A DNA stretch of 34,468 nt, taken from NCBI GenBank assembly GCA_012517325.1, contig JAAYVF010000123.1:1-34468 (forward strand), written 5' to 3'. The stretch's first letter is position 1, and each line of letters opens with the position of its first letter. The stretch is from Myxococcales bacterium (lineage in GTDB: Bacteria; Lernaellota; Lernaellaia; Lernaellales; Lernaellaceae). Below are positions 1-7,761 of the stretch, in pieces. The translations under genes were made by a program, and so were the position numbers. The notes under the pieces are model-generated. The model had not been told where the DNA came from. It was given only the letters and a program-made list of their open reading frames with translations, and ran no database searches.

Positions 1-95
1 AGGGGCAGCTGCCCCTCCAGGACGCAGACCAGCAACCTCATCCGCTGTAACTCCTTGGGAGTCATCGAAATCATGTCCTTCTTCATGGGGGACAT
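1..95 (-). CDS. Transposase, N-terminal fragment (cut by window edge)
   Basis: The reading frame enters from the minus strand at an ATG at 95-93 and stays open for 31 codons to the window edge. It contains MTPKELQRMRLLVCVLEGQL. This is the usual start of ISNCY-type transposases, where a short helix leads into a helix-turn-helix that recognises the element's ends, followed downstream by a DDE catalytic domain. Neither the DNA-binding domain nor the catalytic domain is in view. Further in-frame ATGs at 86, 74 and 65 make the exact start uncertain. The 95 start lies inside the inner end repeat. Completeness and activity cannot be judged from here. Confidence 0.6.
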   Translation of the reverse strand, partial: MSPMKKDMISMTPKELQRMRLLVCVLEGQLP

Positions 96-132
96 AATCG
101 CTAAGCAGTTACAGGGGACAAAGTCGCTAAGC
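88..132. repeat. Tandem 19-bp repeats at IS end
   Basis: GGGGACATAATCGCTAAGC at 88-106 and GGGGACAAAGTCGCTAAGC at 114-132 match at 17 of 19 positions with a 26-bp period. The inner copy overlaps the first possible start codon of the transposase. They are probably transposase-binding sites at the element terminus (inference). Confidence 0.7.
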
Positions 133-158
133 TAATACAGAGGCGCGACGGCGATTCG

Positions 159-1682
159 TCAATTCGCGGCCAGCGCTTCGAACACCGGCCGCAAAGTCGG
201 ATAAAGATCGCGGTAAACCCGGTACAAATCCCGGTAGGTTTGCGTTTCGGCCGGCCGCGGTTGATGGCGCTCGCCTTCGCGCACCGCCAGCTCGCAGGCC
301 GCGCCGACGTCCGGGAACAAGCCGACCCCGACGCCGGCTAAAAGAGCCGCGCCCAGCGAAGCGCCCTCGACGATATTGATGGTCGCCACCGGCGTCGCCA
401 GCACGTCGGCCAGGATTTGCCGCCAAAGCGGCGAACGCGCGCCGCCGCCGGAAACCCGCACGTCGGCGGCGATCAAGCCCAGTTCGCGGATCAACTCGAA
501 GGAATCGCGCAGGCCGAAACAGACGCCTTCCAGCACCGCGCGGATCGTATGCGCCTTTTCGTGGCGCAACGAAAGGCCGAGGAAAGCCCCGCGCGCCCGC
601 GGGTCCGGGTGCGGCGTCCGTTCGCCCGAAAGGTAAGGCAGAAACAACAGCCCCTCGCAGCCCGGCGGCGCCTTCGCCGCTTCCGCCGTCATCAGCTCAT
701 ACGGGTCGACGCCCAGGGTCGCCGCCGCCGTTTTCTCCTGCTTGCCGAACACGTCCCGGTACCAGCGAAAACTGCCGCCCGCCGCCAGCATGACGCCCAT
801 TACGTGCCACAAACCGGGAGCCGCGTGGCAGAACGTATGCAGCCGCCCGCGCGCATCCACGAGCGGCCGGGCGGTCGGCGCAAAAACCACTCCCGATGTC
901 CCGAGCGAAACGGCCACCCGCCCTTCGCGGTAGAGCCCGGTGCCGATCGCCTGCGACGCCTGGTCCCCGCCGCCGGCGACCACGGGCGTCCCGGCGGTCA
1001 GACCGGTAGCCGCCGCGGCCTTGGCGTGAATCCGCCCGGCGACGGCCGTCGATTCGACGCTCGGCGGCGCCCAGGCGCGCGGAATGCGGGTGGCGTTGAA
1101 CATATCATCGGACCAGCGGCGCCGCGCCACGTCGAATAACGACGTGCCGGAAGCGTCGGACACCTCGGTGGTCATTTCGCCGGTCAGGCGATAGCGGACG
1201 TAGTCCTTCGGCAAAAGAAACCGCGCGGTTCGGTGAAAGATCTCCGGCTCGTGTTCGCGGACCCACAGCAGTTTGGGGAGTGTGAATCCGGGTAAAACCG
1301 GGTTGCCGGTCCAGGCCAGCAAGGTTTCCAGGCCCAGTTGCCGCGTCAGCGTGTCGCATTGCGGACCGGTTCGCTGATCGTTCCATAAGATGGCTGGGCG
1401 CAGCACCTCGCCGGCCTGGTCCAGTAACACCAGCCCGTGCATCTGCCCCGACAGCCCGAGGCCCGCCACCTCGGCCGCGCGAACCCGCCCCTTGGTCAGC
1501 ACCTCGCGCAGACAGGCGACGGCCCCCAGCCACCAATGCTCGGGATCCTGTTCCGCCCACAGCGGTTGCGGCGTCGCCAGCGGATAGGCCGAAGTCGCGG
1601 CGGCGATTTCCCGGCCGGTCTCGTCGATCAGCACGGCCTTGGCCGCCGAGGTCCCGATATCGATCCCCACCAGGCAGTTCAT
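159..1682 (-). CDS. xylB: Xylulokinase (FGGY carbohydrate kinase)
   Basis: This 507-residue FGGY-family kinase most likely phosphorylates D-xylulose to xylulose 5-phosphate for the pentose phosphate pathway. The N-terminal nucleotide-binding signature IDIGTSAAKAVLID is at residues 7-20. Xylulokinase features follow: SGQMHG near 78-83, the ILWNDQR block near 98-104, and GGGDQAS with Asp240 as the expected catalytic base. The C-terminal FGGY ATPase lobe shows SLGTSG and SGGGARSPLW. Length matches XylB. The gene lies 9 bp downstream of xylA on the same strand, so the two form an operon. A purine-rich stretch (AGGGCGAAG) precedes the ATG. Its 3' end abuts the insertion sequence, with only about 18 bp between the stop and the estimated element boundary. 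Xylulose is favoured as substrate by the xylA neighbour; another ketopentose cannot be excluded. Confidence 0.93.
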   Translation of the reverse strand: MNCLVGIDIGTSAAKAVLIDETGREIAAATSAYPLATPQPLWAEQDPEHWWLGAVACLREVLTKGRVRAAEVAGLGLSGQMHGLVLLDQAGEVLRPAILWNDQRTGPQCDTLTRQLGLETLLAWTGNPVLPGFTLPKLLWVREHEPEIFHRTARFLLPKDYVRYRLTGEMTTEVSDASGTSLFDVARRRWSDDMFNATRIPRAWAPPSVESTAVAGRIHAKAAAATGLTAGTPVVAGGGDQASQAIGTGLYREGRVAVSLGTSGVVFAPTARPLVDARGRLHTFCHAAPGLWHVMGVMLAAGGSFRWYRDVFGKQEKTAAATLGVDPYELMTAEAAKAPPGCEGLLFLPYLSGERTPHPDPRARGAFLGLSLRHEKAHTIRAVLEGVCFGLRDSFELIRELGLIAADVRVSGGGARSPLWRQILADVLATPVATINIVEGASLGAALLAGVGVGLFPDVGAACELAVREGERHQPRPAETQTYRDLYRVYRDLYPTLRPVFEALAAN

Positions 1683-1691
1683 TGCTTCGCC

Positions 1692-2843
1692 CTAACTACG
1701 AGGCAGTGGCGGCAGCGGCGACAACCGTTGCGGATGCAGCGCCCGCATCCGGATCAGGTAGCTTTCCAGCCAGCCCCGCGCTTTGTCGGGATGGTTGACG
1801 GCCCAGACCACCCGTTCGTGATCGAGGTGATTGACGCGGTCGTTCGCGGCGCGAATCGCATCCATCGAGTTGACGATCGCCGGCGCGGGGTTCATCCGCT
1901 CCGGATTGATATCGATGCCGAAATACCCGCGGTAACCATGCATCTTCAGAACGTAAAGCGCGGCCTCGAGTTGCTCGGGAGCGACGACGCCGACGTTCAG
2001 GTCCTGATCGTAATTGCCCAACGGCTGGCTGTTGACGTGGCAGTGGGCGAGCCGGCCATATTCCATGATCTGGCTGAAGGCGTAAGGCAAATCCTCGTAA
2101 GCCATCAGCATGTGGCCGATTTCCGGGTTCAGAGCCACCAACGCCTGCCCCTGGCGCAGCAACTCGCGGTTGCGGTCGTTGCGCAGCAGGCTCTCGACTT
2201 TCATTGCCAAGAGCAGACCTTCGGGCGTCGTCCCGTAGAAATGCCGGCCGCGCGGTTCATAGGGCTTGGGTTCGAACGCCAGGCGGATGCCGGGAACCAT
2301 ATCCATCGCCTCCGCCAGACTCTCGGCAAAGCGGTCGCGCGCCGCGATGAGGTCCATGCCGAAGGGATTTTCGTAACCGTCGATTCCCGACCAGACGATC
2401 GTGAAATCGGTGTCCAATTCCTCGTTGAGTCGCAGGCACTCGATGGTCCGCTGCACGGCGGCATGGCGCACGGCTTCGAGCGGCGAACTCAGAGCCCCGA
2501 ATTCGAAGCGCGCGTCGTAAAACAACTGCGGCACCACACTGATGATGCGCAGGCCGCTGTCGGCGCAGTATTTTTTCCATAAGTCGAGGTTCGCCTCGTT
2601 GATCTCGGTCGGATAATGAGCCTCCAGGCCGGACAAGCCGTCGGGGACGAGACGAGCGGCGATTTCCAACCGGCGCTCGATGTCCAAATCCGCCCGGTAC
2701 TTGTCGTGGAAACGGCTGCCGGCGGGCGAAAAGAACCAGATGCCGGCCGAGAATTTCAGCTCCAGGGCGAATTCGTTCAGATGACGGATCATTTCATCGG
2801 GCTTCCGGCGGATTTGCTGGTAGGTCAAATTCGGCAGAGCCAT
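1692..2843 (-). CDS. xylA: Xylose isomerase-like TIM-barrel sugar isomerase
   Basis: This 383-residue protein of the xylose isomerase TIM-barrel superfamily probably converts D-xylose to D-xylulose for the downstream kinase. Recognisable xylose isomerase landmarks are the catalytic His in SRFHDKY (His46), the EPKPYEPRG block with Glu191 and Lys193, the NPEIGH block with Glu241 and His244, the NYDQDLNVG block with Asp279 and Asp281, and a final Asp311 in FGIDIN. One ligand position differs. Where short-type xylose isomerases have HIDLN, this protein has HCHVN, so the metal-binding Asp is replaced by His269. A strong AAGGAG lies 6 bases before the ATG, which fixes the start. It is the first gene of a xylA-xylB operon, read away from the AT-rich gap. 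The His substitution leaves room for a related sugar substrate, but the XylB partner favours xylose. Confidence 0.85.
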   Translation of the reverse strand: MALPNLTYQQIRRKPDEMIRHLNEFALELKFSAGIWFFSPAGSRFHDKYRADLDIERRLEIAARLVPDGLSGLEAHYPTEINEANLDLWKKYCADSGLRIISVVPQLFYDARFEFGALSSPLEAVRHAAVQRTIECLRLNEELDTDFTIVWSGIDGYENPFGMDLIAARDRFAESLAEAMDMVPGIRLAFEPKPYEPRGRHFYGTTPEGLLLAMKVESLLRNDRNRELLRQGQALVALNPEIGHMLMAYEDLPYAFSQIMEYGRLAHCHVNSQPLGNYDQDLNVGVVAPEQLEAALYVLKMHGYRGYFGIDINPERMNPAPAIVNSMDAIRAANDRVNHLDHERVVWAVNHPDKARGWLESYLIRMRALHPQRLSPLPPLPRS

Positions 2844-3238
2844 CGGATTCTCCTTATTCGGAAAAGGCTATTACCCGGATTGAATTCAGAGTGCTTGGGA
2901 GAGCCGTTTTTGTCAATCAGCGGTTCACCGGTCGAAAGGTTCAGTAGGTGCCCAAAAGGAAAACAAAGGGGAGTACATACCTAAACTAAATTCTAGAAAT
3001 TATTGTTCATCTATTTGAATAATATATGTTTTTCACATCACAAATTTGCATTTTAACGAATCCTCTTGAAGCATTTTTTCGAAGCGGTTGAAAAATAGGC
3101 AGGAAAGGGCATTTTCCACTGAGTGCCAAAATTATTGTATTTTTCACATTCATGGTTATCCACCAATAATGCTTGAGAATTACTGGCGATTGTGACATTC
3201 TTACGCGAATTATCAATAGCCGTTTGGGGATTCACAGC
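2844..3238. other. AT-rich intergenic region between xylAB and the hybrid kinase
   Basis: These 395 bases separate divergent genes and should hold both promoters. From about 2980 to 3180 the composition drops sharply to AT-rich, unlike the GC-rich flanks. The 10-mer TTTTTCACAT occurs twice, at 3029-3038 and 3140-3149. A TTGACA on the minus strand at 2916-2911 is a possible -35 for xylA but has no good -10. A single DnaA-box-like TTATCCACC lies at 3156-3164. Short open frames on the minus strand here have no credible ribosome-binding sites. No RNA gene was recognised. Confidence 0.6.
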
Positions 3239-5881
3239 ATGCGACCGACACCCATGGTCATTTCTTTAGCCGATGAACACCCCGCCAATGTCGCCATGTT
3301 TTTACTGGATGATCGCGGACAAATCCTTTTTTACAACACGGCCGCCGCGAAAGTCGCCAGTCTGCAACCTGAGGAAATTTTGGGCAACTCGATCAATCGA
3401 GTCGCCGGAATCCATCTCTTTTCCGCGGAACACTCTTCCTTCCCTCATTTTTCAACGAACAATGGAACCGCCGATTGCCCGCCATCGATTCATTGGAAGA
3501 TCGAGCCGTTTGGGGATTTCCAAGACGACCGAGCCCGCTATCTCGCGCTGGGCATACCGGTCTCGCCGATTGTTGAATCCGCCGCTGTGGCCAAGGATTC
3601 GTTGCATCACTTATCGAAGCTGGCCAATAAAATTCCCGTCTTCGTCGCCCTGCTCGACGATCGGAACCGTTTTCTGTTCGCGAACCAAACCGCTGTCGAC
3701 TTTTTCGGGCTGCAGCCGGCGGAAATCGTCGGCCGGCCGTTTGCCGAACTCATCGATCACGAGATCGACCAACGCTTGCTGAAATTCGCCCGCCGGGCGC
3801 TGGACGGCAAGTTGGCGCGTTTCGAGACGACCCGGCGGGATCGCATCGGCCGCGACCGGGTTTACGACGTTTTGCTGATTCCCAATTCCGGCCAGACCGA
3901 AGACGCCCGAACCTTCTTCATGATCGGCCAGGACATCACCGACAAGCGCATCGCCGAGAACGCCCTGCGCCAGAGCGAGGAACGGCATCGATTTCTCTAC
4001 AACAAGACCCCGGTGATGCTCTTTTCGATCGACGCCGCCGGGCGGATTCTGAATGTCAGCGATTATTGGCTGGACGAATTGGGATACACCCGCGAAGAAG
4101 TCATCGGCCGGGAAACGACCGATTTTCTCGGCTACTCCTCGCGGCGCGAAATGAACGAGAAAATCCTGCCGGCGTTGTTCCGGATCGGACAATGCAAAAA
4201 CGTCGAATGCCGCTTCGTGAAAAAGACCGGCGAAATCAAAGACACCTTGTTGTCGGCCATCGCGGAGCGGGACGGTTACGGCCAGTTCACCCGCGTCCTG
4301 GCGGTTCTGATCGACATCGAGGATCGCCTCATCGCCGAGGATGCCCTGCTCGAAAGCGAGCAGAAGTATCACTCGCTGCTGGAGAACATCGCGGTCGGCG
4401 TCTACCGCACCACGATCGACGAGCCCGGCCGTTACTTGCAGGCCAATTCGGCCTTGGCGCACATGCTCGGCTACGACTCGGTGGACCAGCTGCTTTCCAT
4501 TCCGGTCGCGGACTTGTACGTCGATCCGGCGGAACGCAAGGCCGTCATCGAAAAGCTGATGGAACACGGCGAGGTCAAGGACTTCGAACTGCGCCTGCGC
4601 CGCAAAGACGGTTCGAGTTTCGCCGTGTCCTGCAATTCCCGGCTGCATCGCGACGAAAAAACCGGCAACCAGTGGATCGACGGGGTGATCAAGGACATCA
4701 CCGAACGCAAGCAAGCCGAGGAGAATCGGCGGCAGCTCGAAGAACAGTTGCGGCAGTCGCAGAAAATGGAGGCGGTCGGGCGGCTGGCCGGCGGCATCGC
4801 GCACGATTTCAACAATATTTTGACGGGCATTCTCGGCTACGCCGACCTCATGCTGGCTTCGGTCGGCGACGGCAACCCGCTGCGCGGCGACATTCAGGAA
4901 ATCAAGCGCGCCGGCGGCCGGGCGGCGGATTTGACGCGGCAATTGCTGGCTTTCAGCCGCAAACAAATGATTTGCCCGGTAGTGCTGAACGTGAACGAAG
5001 TCATCGCCCATTCGCAGAACATGCTGGGGCGGATCATCGGCGAGGACATCGCGCTGCGGGTGACCGCGGCGCCCGATCTACGCCCGATCAAGGCCGACGC
5101 AGGCCAGCTCGAACAAGTGCTGGTCAACCTGGCGGTCAATTCCCGCGACGCCATGCCCGCCGGCGGCGAATTGCTCGTCGAGACGGCCAACGTGGAGTTC
5201 GGAACCATGTACCTGCGCCTGCATCCGGAGGTGGCGGATCGGCCTTACGTGATGCTGGCCGTCAGCGACACCGGCTGCGGCATGGACGCGGAAGTGAAAA
5301 GCCACCTTTTCGAGCCTTTTTTCACCACCAAGCCCAAGGATAAGGGAACCGGTCTGGGGCTGGCGACGGTCTACGGCATCGTCACGCAGAACAACGGCTT
5401 TTTACACGTCTATTCCGAGGTCGGGATCGGGACGACGATAAAAATCTACCTGCCGTGCGTTGACGAGCCGCCCTCGCACCTGCGGGATCTGCACCCCGAG
5501 GAATGGCCGCGCGGCCGGGAAACCATTTTGCTGGTCGAGGACGAGGACATGGTGCGCACGTTCGCCAAGACGATCCTCCAGCGGCAGGGATACACCGTTT
5601 ACGAGGCGACGAACGGCGGAGAGGCGCTGCTGCTCATGCAGAAAATAGGCGACCAGGTCGATCTGCTGTTCACCGACGTGATCATGCCCAATCTGAACGG
5701 CAAGGAATTGTATCAGCAACTGCGGCGCCTGCATTCGGGTTTGAAGGTGCTGTACATGTCGGGTTACACCGAAAGCGTGATCGGTACTCAGGGCCTGCTC
5801 GACGAGGGGATCCACTTTCTGCAAAAGCCGTTCAACATCAAATCGCTGGCCGGAAAAGTCCGCGAGGCGCTCGATGACTGA
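3239..5881 (+). CDS. Multi-PAS hybrid sensor histidine kinase with C-terminal receiver
   Basis: This is a predicted soluble signalling kinase of 880 residues with no transmembrane segment. Domain order is a short N-terminal PAS (about 12-60), PAS (about 122-240), PAS (about 249-370), PAS with a PAC tail ending in KDITERK (about 377-495), HisKA (about 505-570), HATPase (about 615-745) and receiver (about 760-878). The phosphoacceptor is His522 in GGIAHDFNN. ATPase boxes are NLAVNSRDAM, DTGCGM and GTGLGL. The receiver has an acidic VEDED pocket, Asp813 in FTDVIMP, and the KPF lysine. An upstream TTG (3173) is in frame but lacks a ribosome-binding site, whereas the ATG at 3239 follows TTGGGGATTC, so 3239 is preferred. 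No separate response regulator is adjacent, so output probably passes to an unlinked phosphotransfer protein. The ligand is unknown. Confidence 0.9.
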   Translation: MRPTPMVISLADEHPANVAMFLLDDRGQILFYNTAAAKVASLQPEEILGNSINRVAGIHLFSAEHSSFPHFSTNNGTADCPPSIHWKIEPFGDFQDDRARYLALGIPVSPIVESAAVAKDSLHHLSKLANKIPVFVALLDDRNRFLFANQTAVDFFGLQPAEIVGRPFAELIDHEIDQRLLKFARRALDGKLARFETTRRDRIGRDRVYDVLLIPNSGQTEDARTFFMIGQDITDKRIAENALRQSEERHRFLYNKTPVMLFSIDAAGRILNVSDYWLDELGYTREEVIGRETTDFLGYSSRREMNEKILPALFRIGQCKNVECRFVKKTGEIKDTLLSAIAERDGYGQFTRVLAVLIDIEDRLIAEDALLESEQKYHSLLENIAVGVYRTTIDEPGRYLQANSALAHMLGYDSVDQLLSIPVADLYVDPAERKAVIEKLMEHGEVKDFELRLRRKDGSSFAVSCNSRLHRDEKTGNQWIDGVIKDITERKQAEENRRQLEEQLRQSQKMEAVGRLAGGIAHDFNNILTGILGYADLMLASVGDGNPLRGDIQEIKRAGGRAADLTRQLLAFSRKQMICPVVLNVNEVIAHSQNMLGRIIGEDIALRVTAAPDLRPIKADAGQLEQVLVNLAVNSRDAMPAGGELLVETANVEFGTMYLRLHPEVADRPYVMLAVSDTGCGMDAEVKSHLFEPFFTTKPKDKGTGLGLATVYGIVTQNNGFLHVYSEVGIGTTIKIYLPCVDEPPSHLRDLHPEEWPRGRETILLVEDEDMVRTFAKTILQRQGYTVYEATNGGEALLLMQKIGDQVDLLFTDVIMPNLNGKELYQQLRRLHSGLKVLYMSGYTESVIGTQGLLDEGIHFLQKPFNIKSLAGKVREALDD

Positions 5882-5890
5882 GCGCGGCGC

Positions 5891-6289
5891 TTACGGCAGC
5901 AGGCGCAATTGTTCGAGGCTGTCGACGCCCAGTTCGCCGCCCACGAAGGCGATGTTGTACTTCGTCTGGACGATCGATTTGACGACTCCCGGCAGATAGT
6001 TGCCGTTCTGAAACTGCGCCAGGACCCGGACTCCGGGTTTGATCTCGCCCGCCTGCGGCGGTTGATCGAGCACGATTTTCTCTTTCGGATAGCAGCCCTC
6101 GACATCGCCGTCGAGTTTTACGGACAAACCGCCCGGACAATCCTTCATGATCGTGCCATGATGCCAATCATCCGTCCCGATCGCGGCAAAGACCTCGCGG
6201 CCCGGGGTCAGCTTGGATTCGAACATCCCGCAAGCCGCGGCGAAAGATACCACCAACAACCCGGTAACCAGCAGCATCGCTCGCTTCAT
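5891..6289 (-). CDS. Small lipoprotein with two Tudor/SH3-like repeats
   Basis: This 132-residue exported protein has a typical lipoprotein signal: MKR, a hydrophobic stretch, then FAAAC with Cys20 as the predicted lipidation site. The mature part looks like two beta-rich repeats of about 45 residues. The first runs from about VFAAIGTDDWHHG to CYPKEKI and the second from VLAQFQNGNYLPG to EQLRLL. Both have the alternating 'variable channel/spread' pattern of Tudor- or SH3-like barrels. A GGGGAGG ends 8 bases before the ATG at 6289; an upstream in-frame TTG at 6295 is only 3 bases from that site and is less likely. The gene is convergent with the hybrid kinase, with 9 bp between the stops. The specific function is not recognised; cell-envelope binding is only a guess. 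Confidence 0.75.
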   Translation of the reverse strand: MKRAMLLVTGLLVVSFAAACGMFESKLTPGREVFAAIGTDDWHHGTIMKDCPGGLSVKLDGDVEGCYPKEKIVLDQPPQAGEIKPGVRVLAQFQNGNYLPGVVKSIVQTKYNIAFVGGELGVDSLEQLRLLP

Positions 6290-6436
6290 CGTCAAAACCT
6301 CCCCGGTTGGTCGCCGACTCCCTCATATCGGCCGAATGGGTCTCAGACTTGATATTCTCGCGAAAAACAGGTCGTTCGCCAACCGCATATTTACACCCTG
6401 GGCAAAAGGATCATTCCTGATTAAACTGGCGCGCAA

Positions 6437-7693
6437 ATGACGCACGTTAAACTACATCGCCGCATCAGCCTGATCGAGAACATGAAGATCTCGCTGCGCG
6501 CGGTCGGCGCGAACAAGCTGCGTTCCGGCCTGACGAGCCTGGGCATCATCATCGGCGTCGCCACCGTGATCGCCATGCTGTCCATCGTCGGCGGCATCAA
6601 CCAGATCGTCTCCAGCGAGTTCGAACGCCTCGGAGCGAACGTTTTCATTTTACAGAAATACCCGGCGATTTCGATCACCTTCGATTGGCATAAGTTCCAC
6701 AACCGGAAGGATCTCGAAATCGAGGACGTCGAGGCGCTCAAGCGTTCCTGCCCCTCCCTCGACCTGATCAGTCCGCTGATTTTCAACTGGCGCGGCGACG
6801 TCGTGCATGCCGAGGGCAAGAAGACCGATCCCGACGTGCAGGTGGCCGCGGTGACCGAAACCTACCTGCCGGTGAGCGGCATGTCGCTGGACCTGGGCCG
6901 CAATTTCCTGCCGCAGGAAGCGGTCGCCGGCACGCACGTCGCGGTGCTGGGCTACGATGTCATGGAAAAATTGTTCGCCTTCGGCAGCCCGATCGATCGG
7001 TTCATCCAGGTCCGCGGCGATCGCTACCGCGTGATCGGCCTGGTCGAACGGCAAGGCGCGATTTTCGGCGAAAGCCGCGACAACATCGTCGCCATTCCGT
7101 TCGGCGCGTATGCCAGCAAGTGGCAAATCCGGGACCAACTCGAAATCTACCTCAAGGCGAAGGAAGGCGTGCCGGTCGAGCAGGCGATGGACGAAGTGCG
7201 GGCGGTGATGCGCATCCGCCACAAGCTGAAGCTGACCGAAACCGACGACTTCGAACTGGTCACCCGCGACAGCCTGATGAGCACTTACCAGAGCATGACC
7301 GGATCGATTTTCATCGCGGCGATCGGCATCGCTTCGATCTCGCTGCTGGTCGGCGGCATCGGCATCATGAACATCATGCTGGTCTCGGTGCGCGAGCGCA
7401 CCCGCGAGATCGGGGTCCGCAAGGCGCTGGGCGCGCGCCGGCGCGATATCTCCCGCCAATTTTTGATCGAGTCGATCACCCTGTCGCTCCTCGGCGCGAC
7501 GATCGGCATCGCTCTGGCCCTGGGGTGCTTGAAACTGGCGACCTCCTTCACCGACAGCCTGCCCGTGACCTATTCCAGTTCGAGCGTTTTGCTGGCGGTG
7601 GGTTTCGCGATGCTGGTCGGTGTGTTCTTCGGTGTCTACCCGGCGCGCAAGGCCGCCGCCCTGGATCCGATCGAGGCGCTGCGGTACGAATAA
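6437..7693 (+). CDS. MacB/FtsX-family ABC transporter permease
   Basis: This 418-residue permease has the MacB architecture. A short cytoplasmic N-terminus leads to a first membrane helix (about 33-55, LTSLGIIIGVATVIAMLSIV), then a large periplasmic MacB_PCD domain of about 220 residues. A C-terminal FtsX domain with three helices follows, including GGIGIMNIMLVSVRERTREIGVRKA, the signature region of this family (split here by helix and loop). Such permeases act as dimers with a cognate ATPase in mechanotransmission, often with an adaptor and outer membrane channel. No ATPase, adaptor or channel gene is nearby, so the partner must be encoded elsewhere. The ATG at 6437 is used; an ATG at 6482 is a weaker alternative. 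It lies 68 bp upstream of a secreted Asp-tailed protein on the same strand. Confidence 0.88.
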   Translation: MTHVKLHRRISLIENMKISLRAVGANKLRSGLTSLGIIIGVATVIAMLSIVGGINQIVSSEFERLGANVFILQKYPAISITFDWHKFHNRKDLEIEDVEALKRSCPSLDLISPLIFNWRGDVVHAEGKKTDPDVQVAAVTETYLPVSGMSLDLGRNFLPQEAVAGTHVAVLGYDVMEKLFAFGSPIDRFIQVRGDRYRVIGLVERQGAIFGESRDNIVAIPFGAYASKWQIRDQLEIYLKAKEGVPVEQAMDEVRAVMRIRHKLKLTETDDFELVTRDSLMSTYQSMTGSIFIAAIGIASISLLVGGIGIMNIMLVSVRERTREIGVRKALGARRRDISRQFLIESITLSLLGATIGIALALGCLKLATSFTDSLPVTYSSSSVLLAVGFAMLVGVFFGVYPARKAAALDPIEALRYE

Positions 7694-7761
7694 TCCCCCC
7701 GGCCCATTGCCTGCCGACCCGACTACTTGATAAAACGGAATCAGAAAACCAAGGAGCAACC

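Larger units (their letters stand above)
1..140 (-). mobile_element. Truncated insertion sequence end (ISNCY-like)
   Basis: The left edge holds one end of an insertion sequence read on the minus strand. It has a transposase N-terminus (1-95) and, outside it, two near-identical 19-bp repeats (88-106 and 114-132), as expected for a multi-copy transposase-binding end. The outer boundary is estimated near 140 because the repeats stop there and xylB ends at 159. The opposite end and any target duplication lie outside the window. The family assignment rests on recalled similarity of the transposase N-terminus and the GGGGACA-type end sequence to ISNCY-group elements. Confidence 0.65.

Noticed and set aside
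2911-2916. TTGACA on the minus strand as the xylA promoter -35
   Set aside because: No acceptable -10 lies 15-19 bases downstream; kept only as a comment on the intergenic region.
3156-3164. DnaA-box-like TTATCCACC in an AT-rich region as a replication origin
   Set aside because: Only one box is visible, and there is no dnaA, dnaN, gidA or parAB nearby.
3007-3235. Two overlapping minus-strand frames of 60-69 codons in the AT-rich gap
   Set aside because: They lack ribosome-binding sites and recognisable features; a short frame in AT-rich spacer is expected by chance.
3173-3238. TTG start for the hybrid kinase at 3173
   Set aside because: No ribosome-binding site precedes it and the added residues resemble no domain; the ATG at 3239 has TTGGGG upstream.
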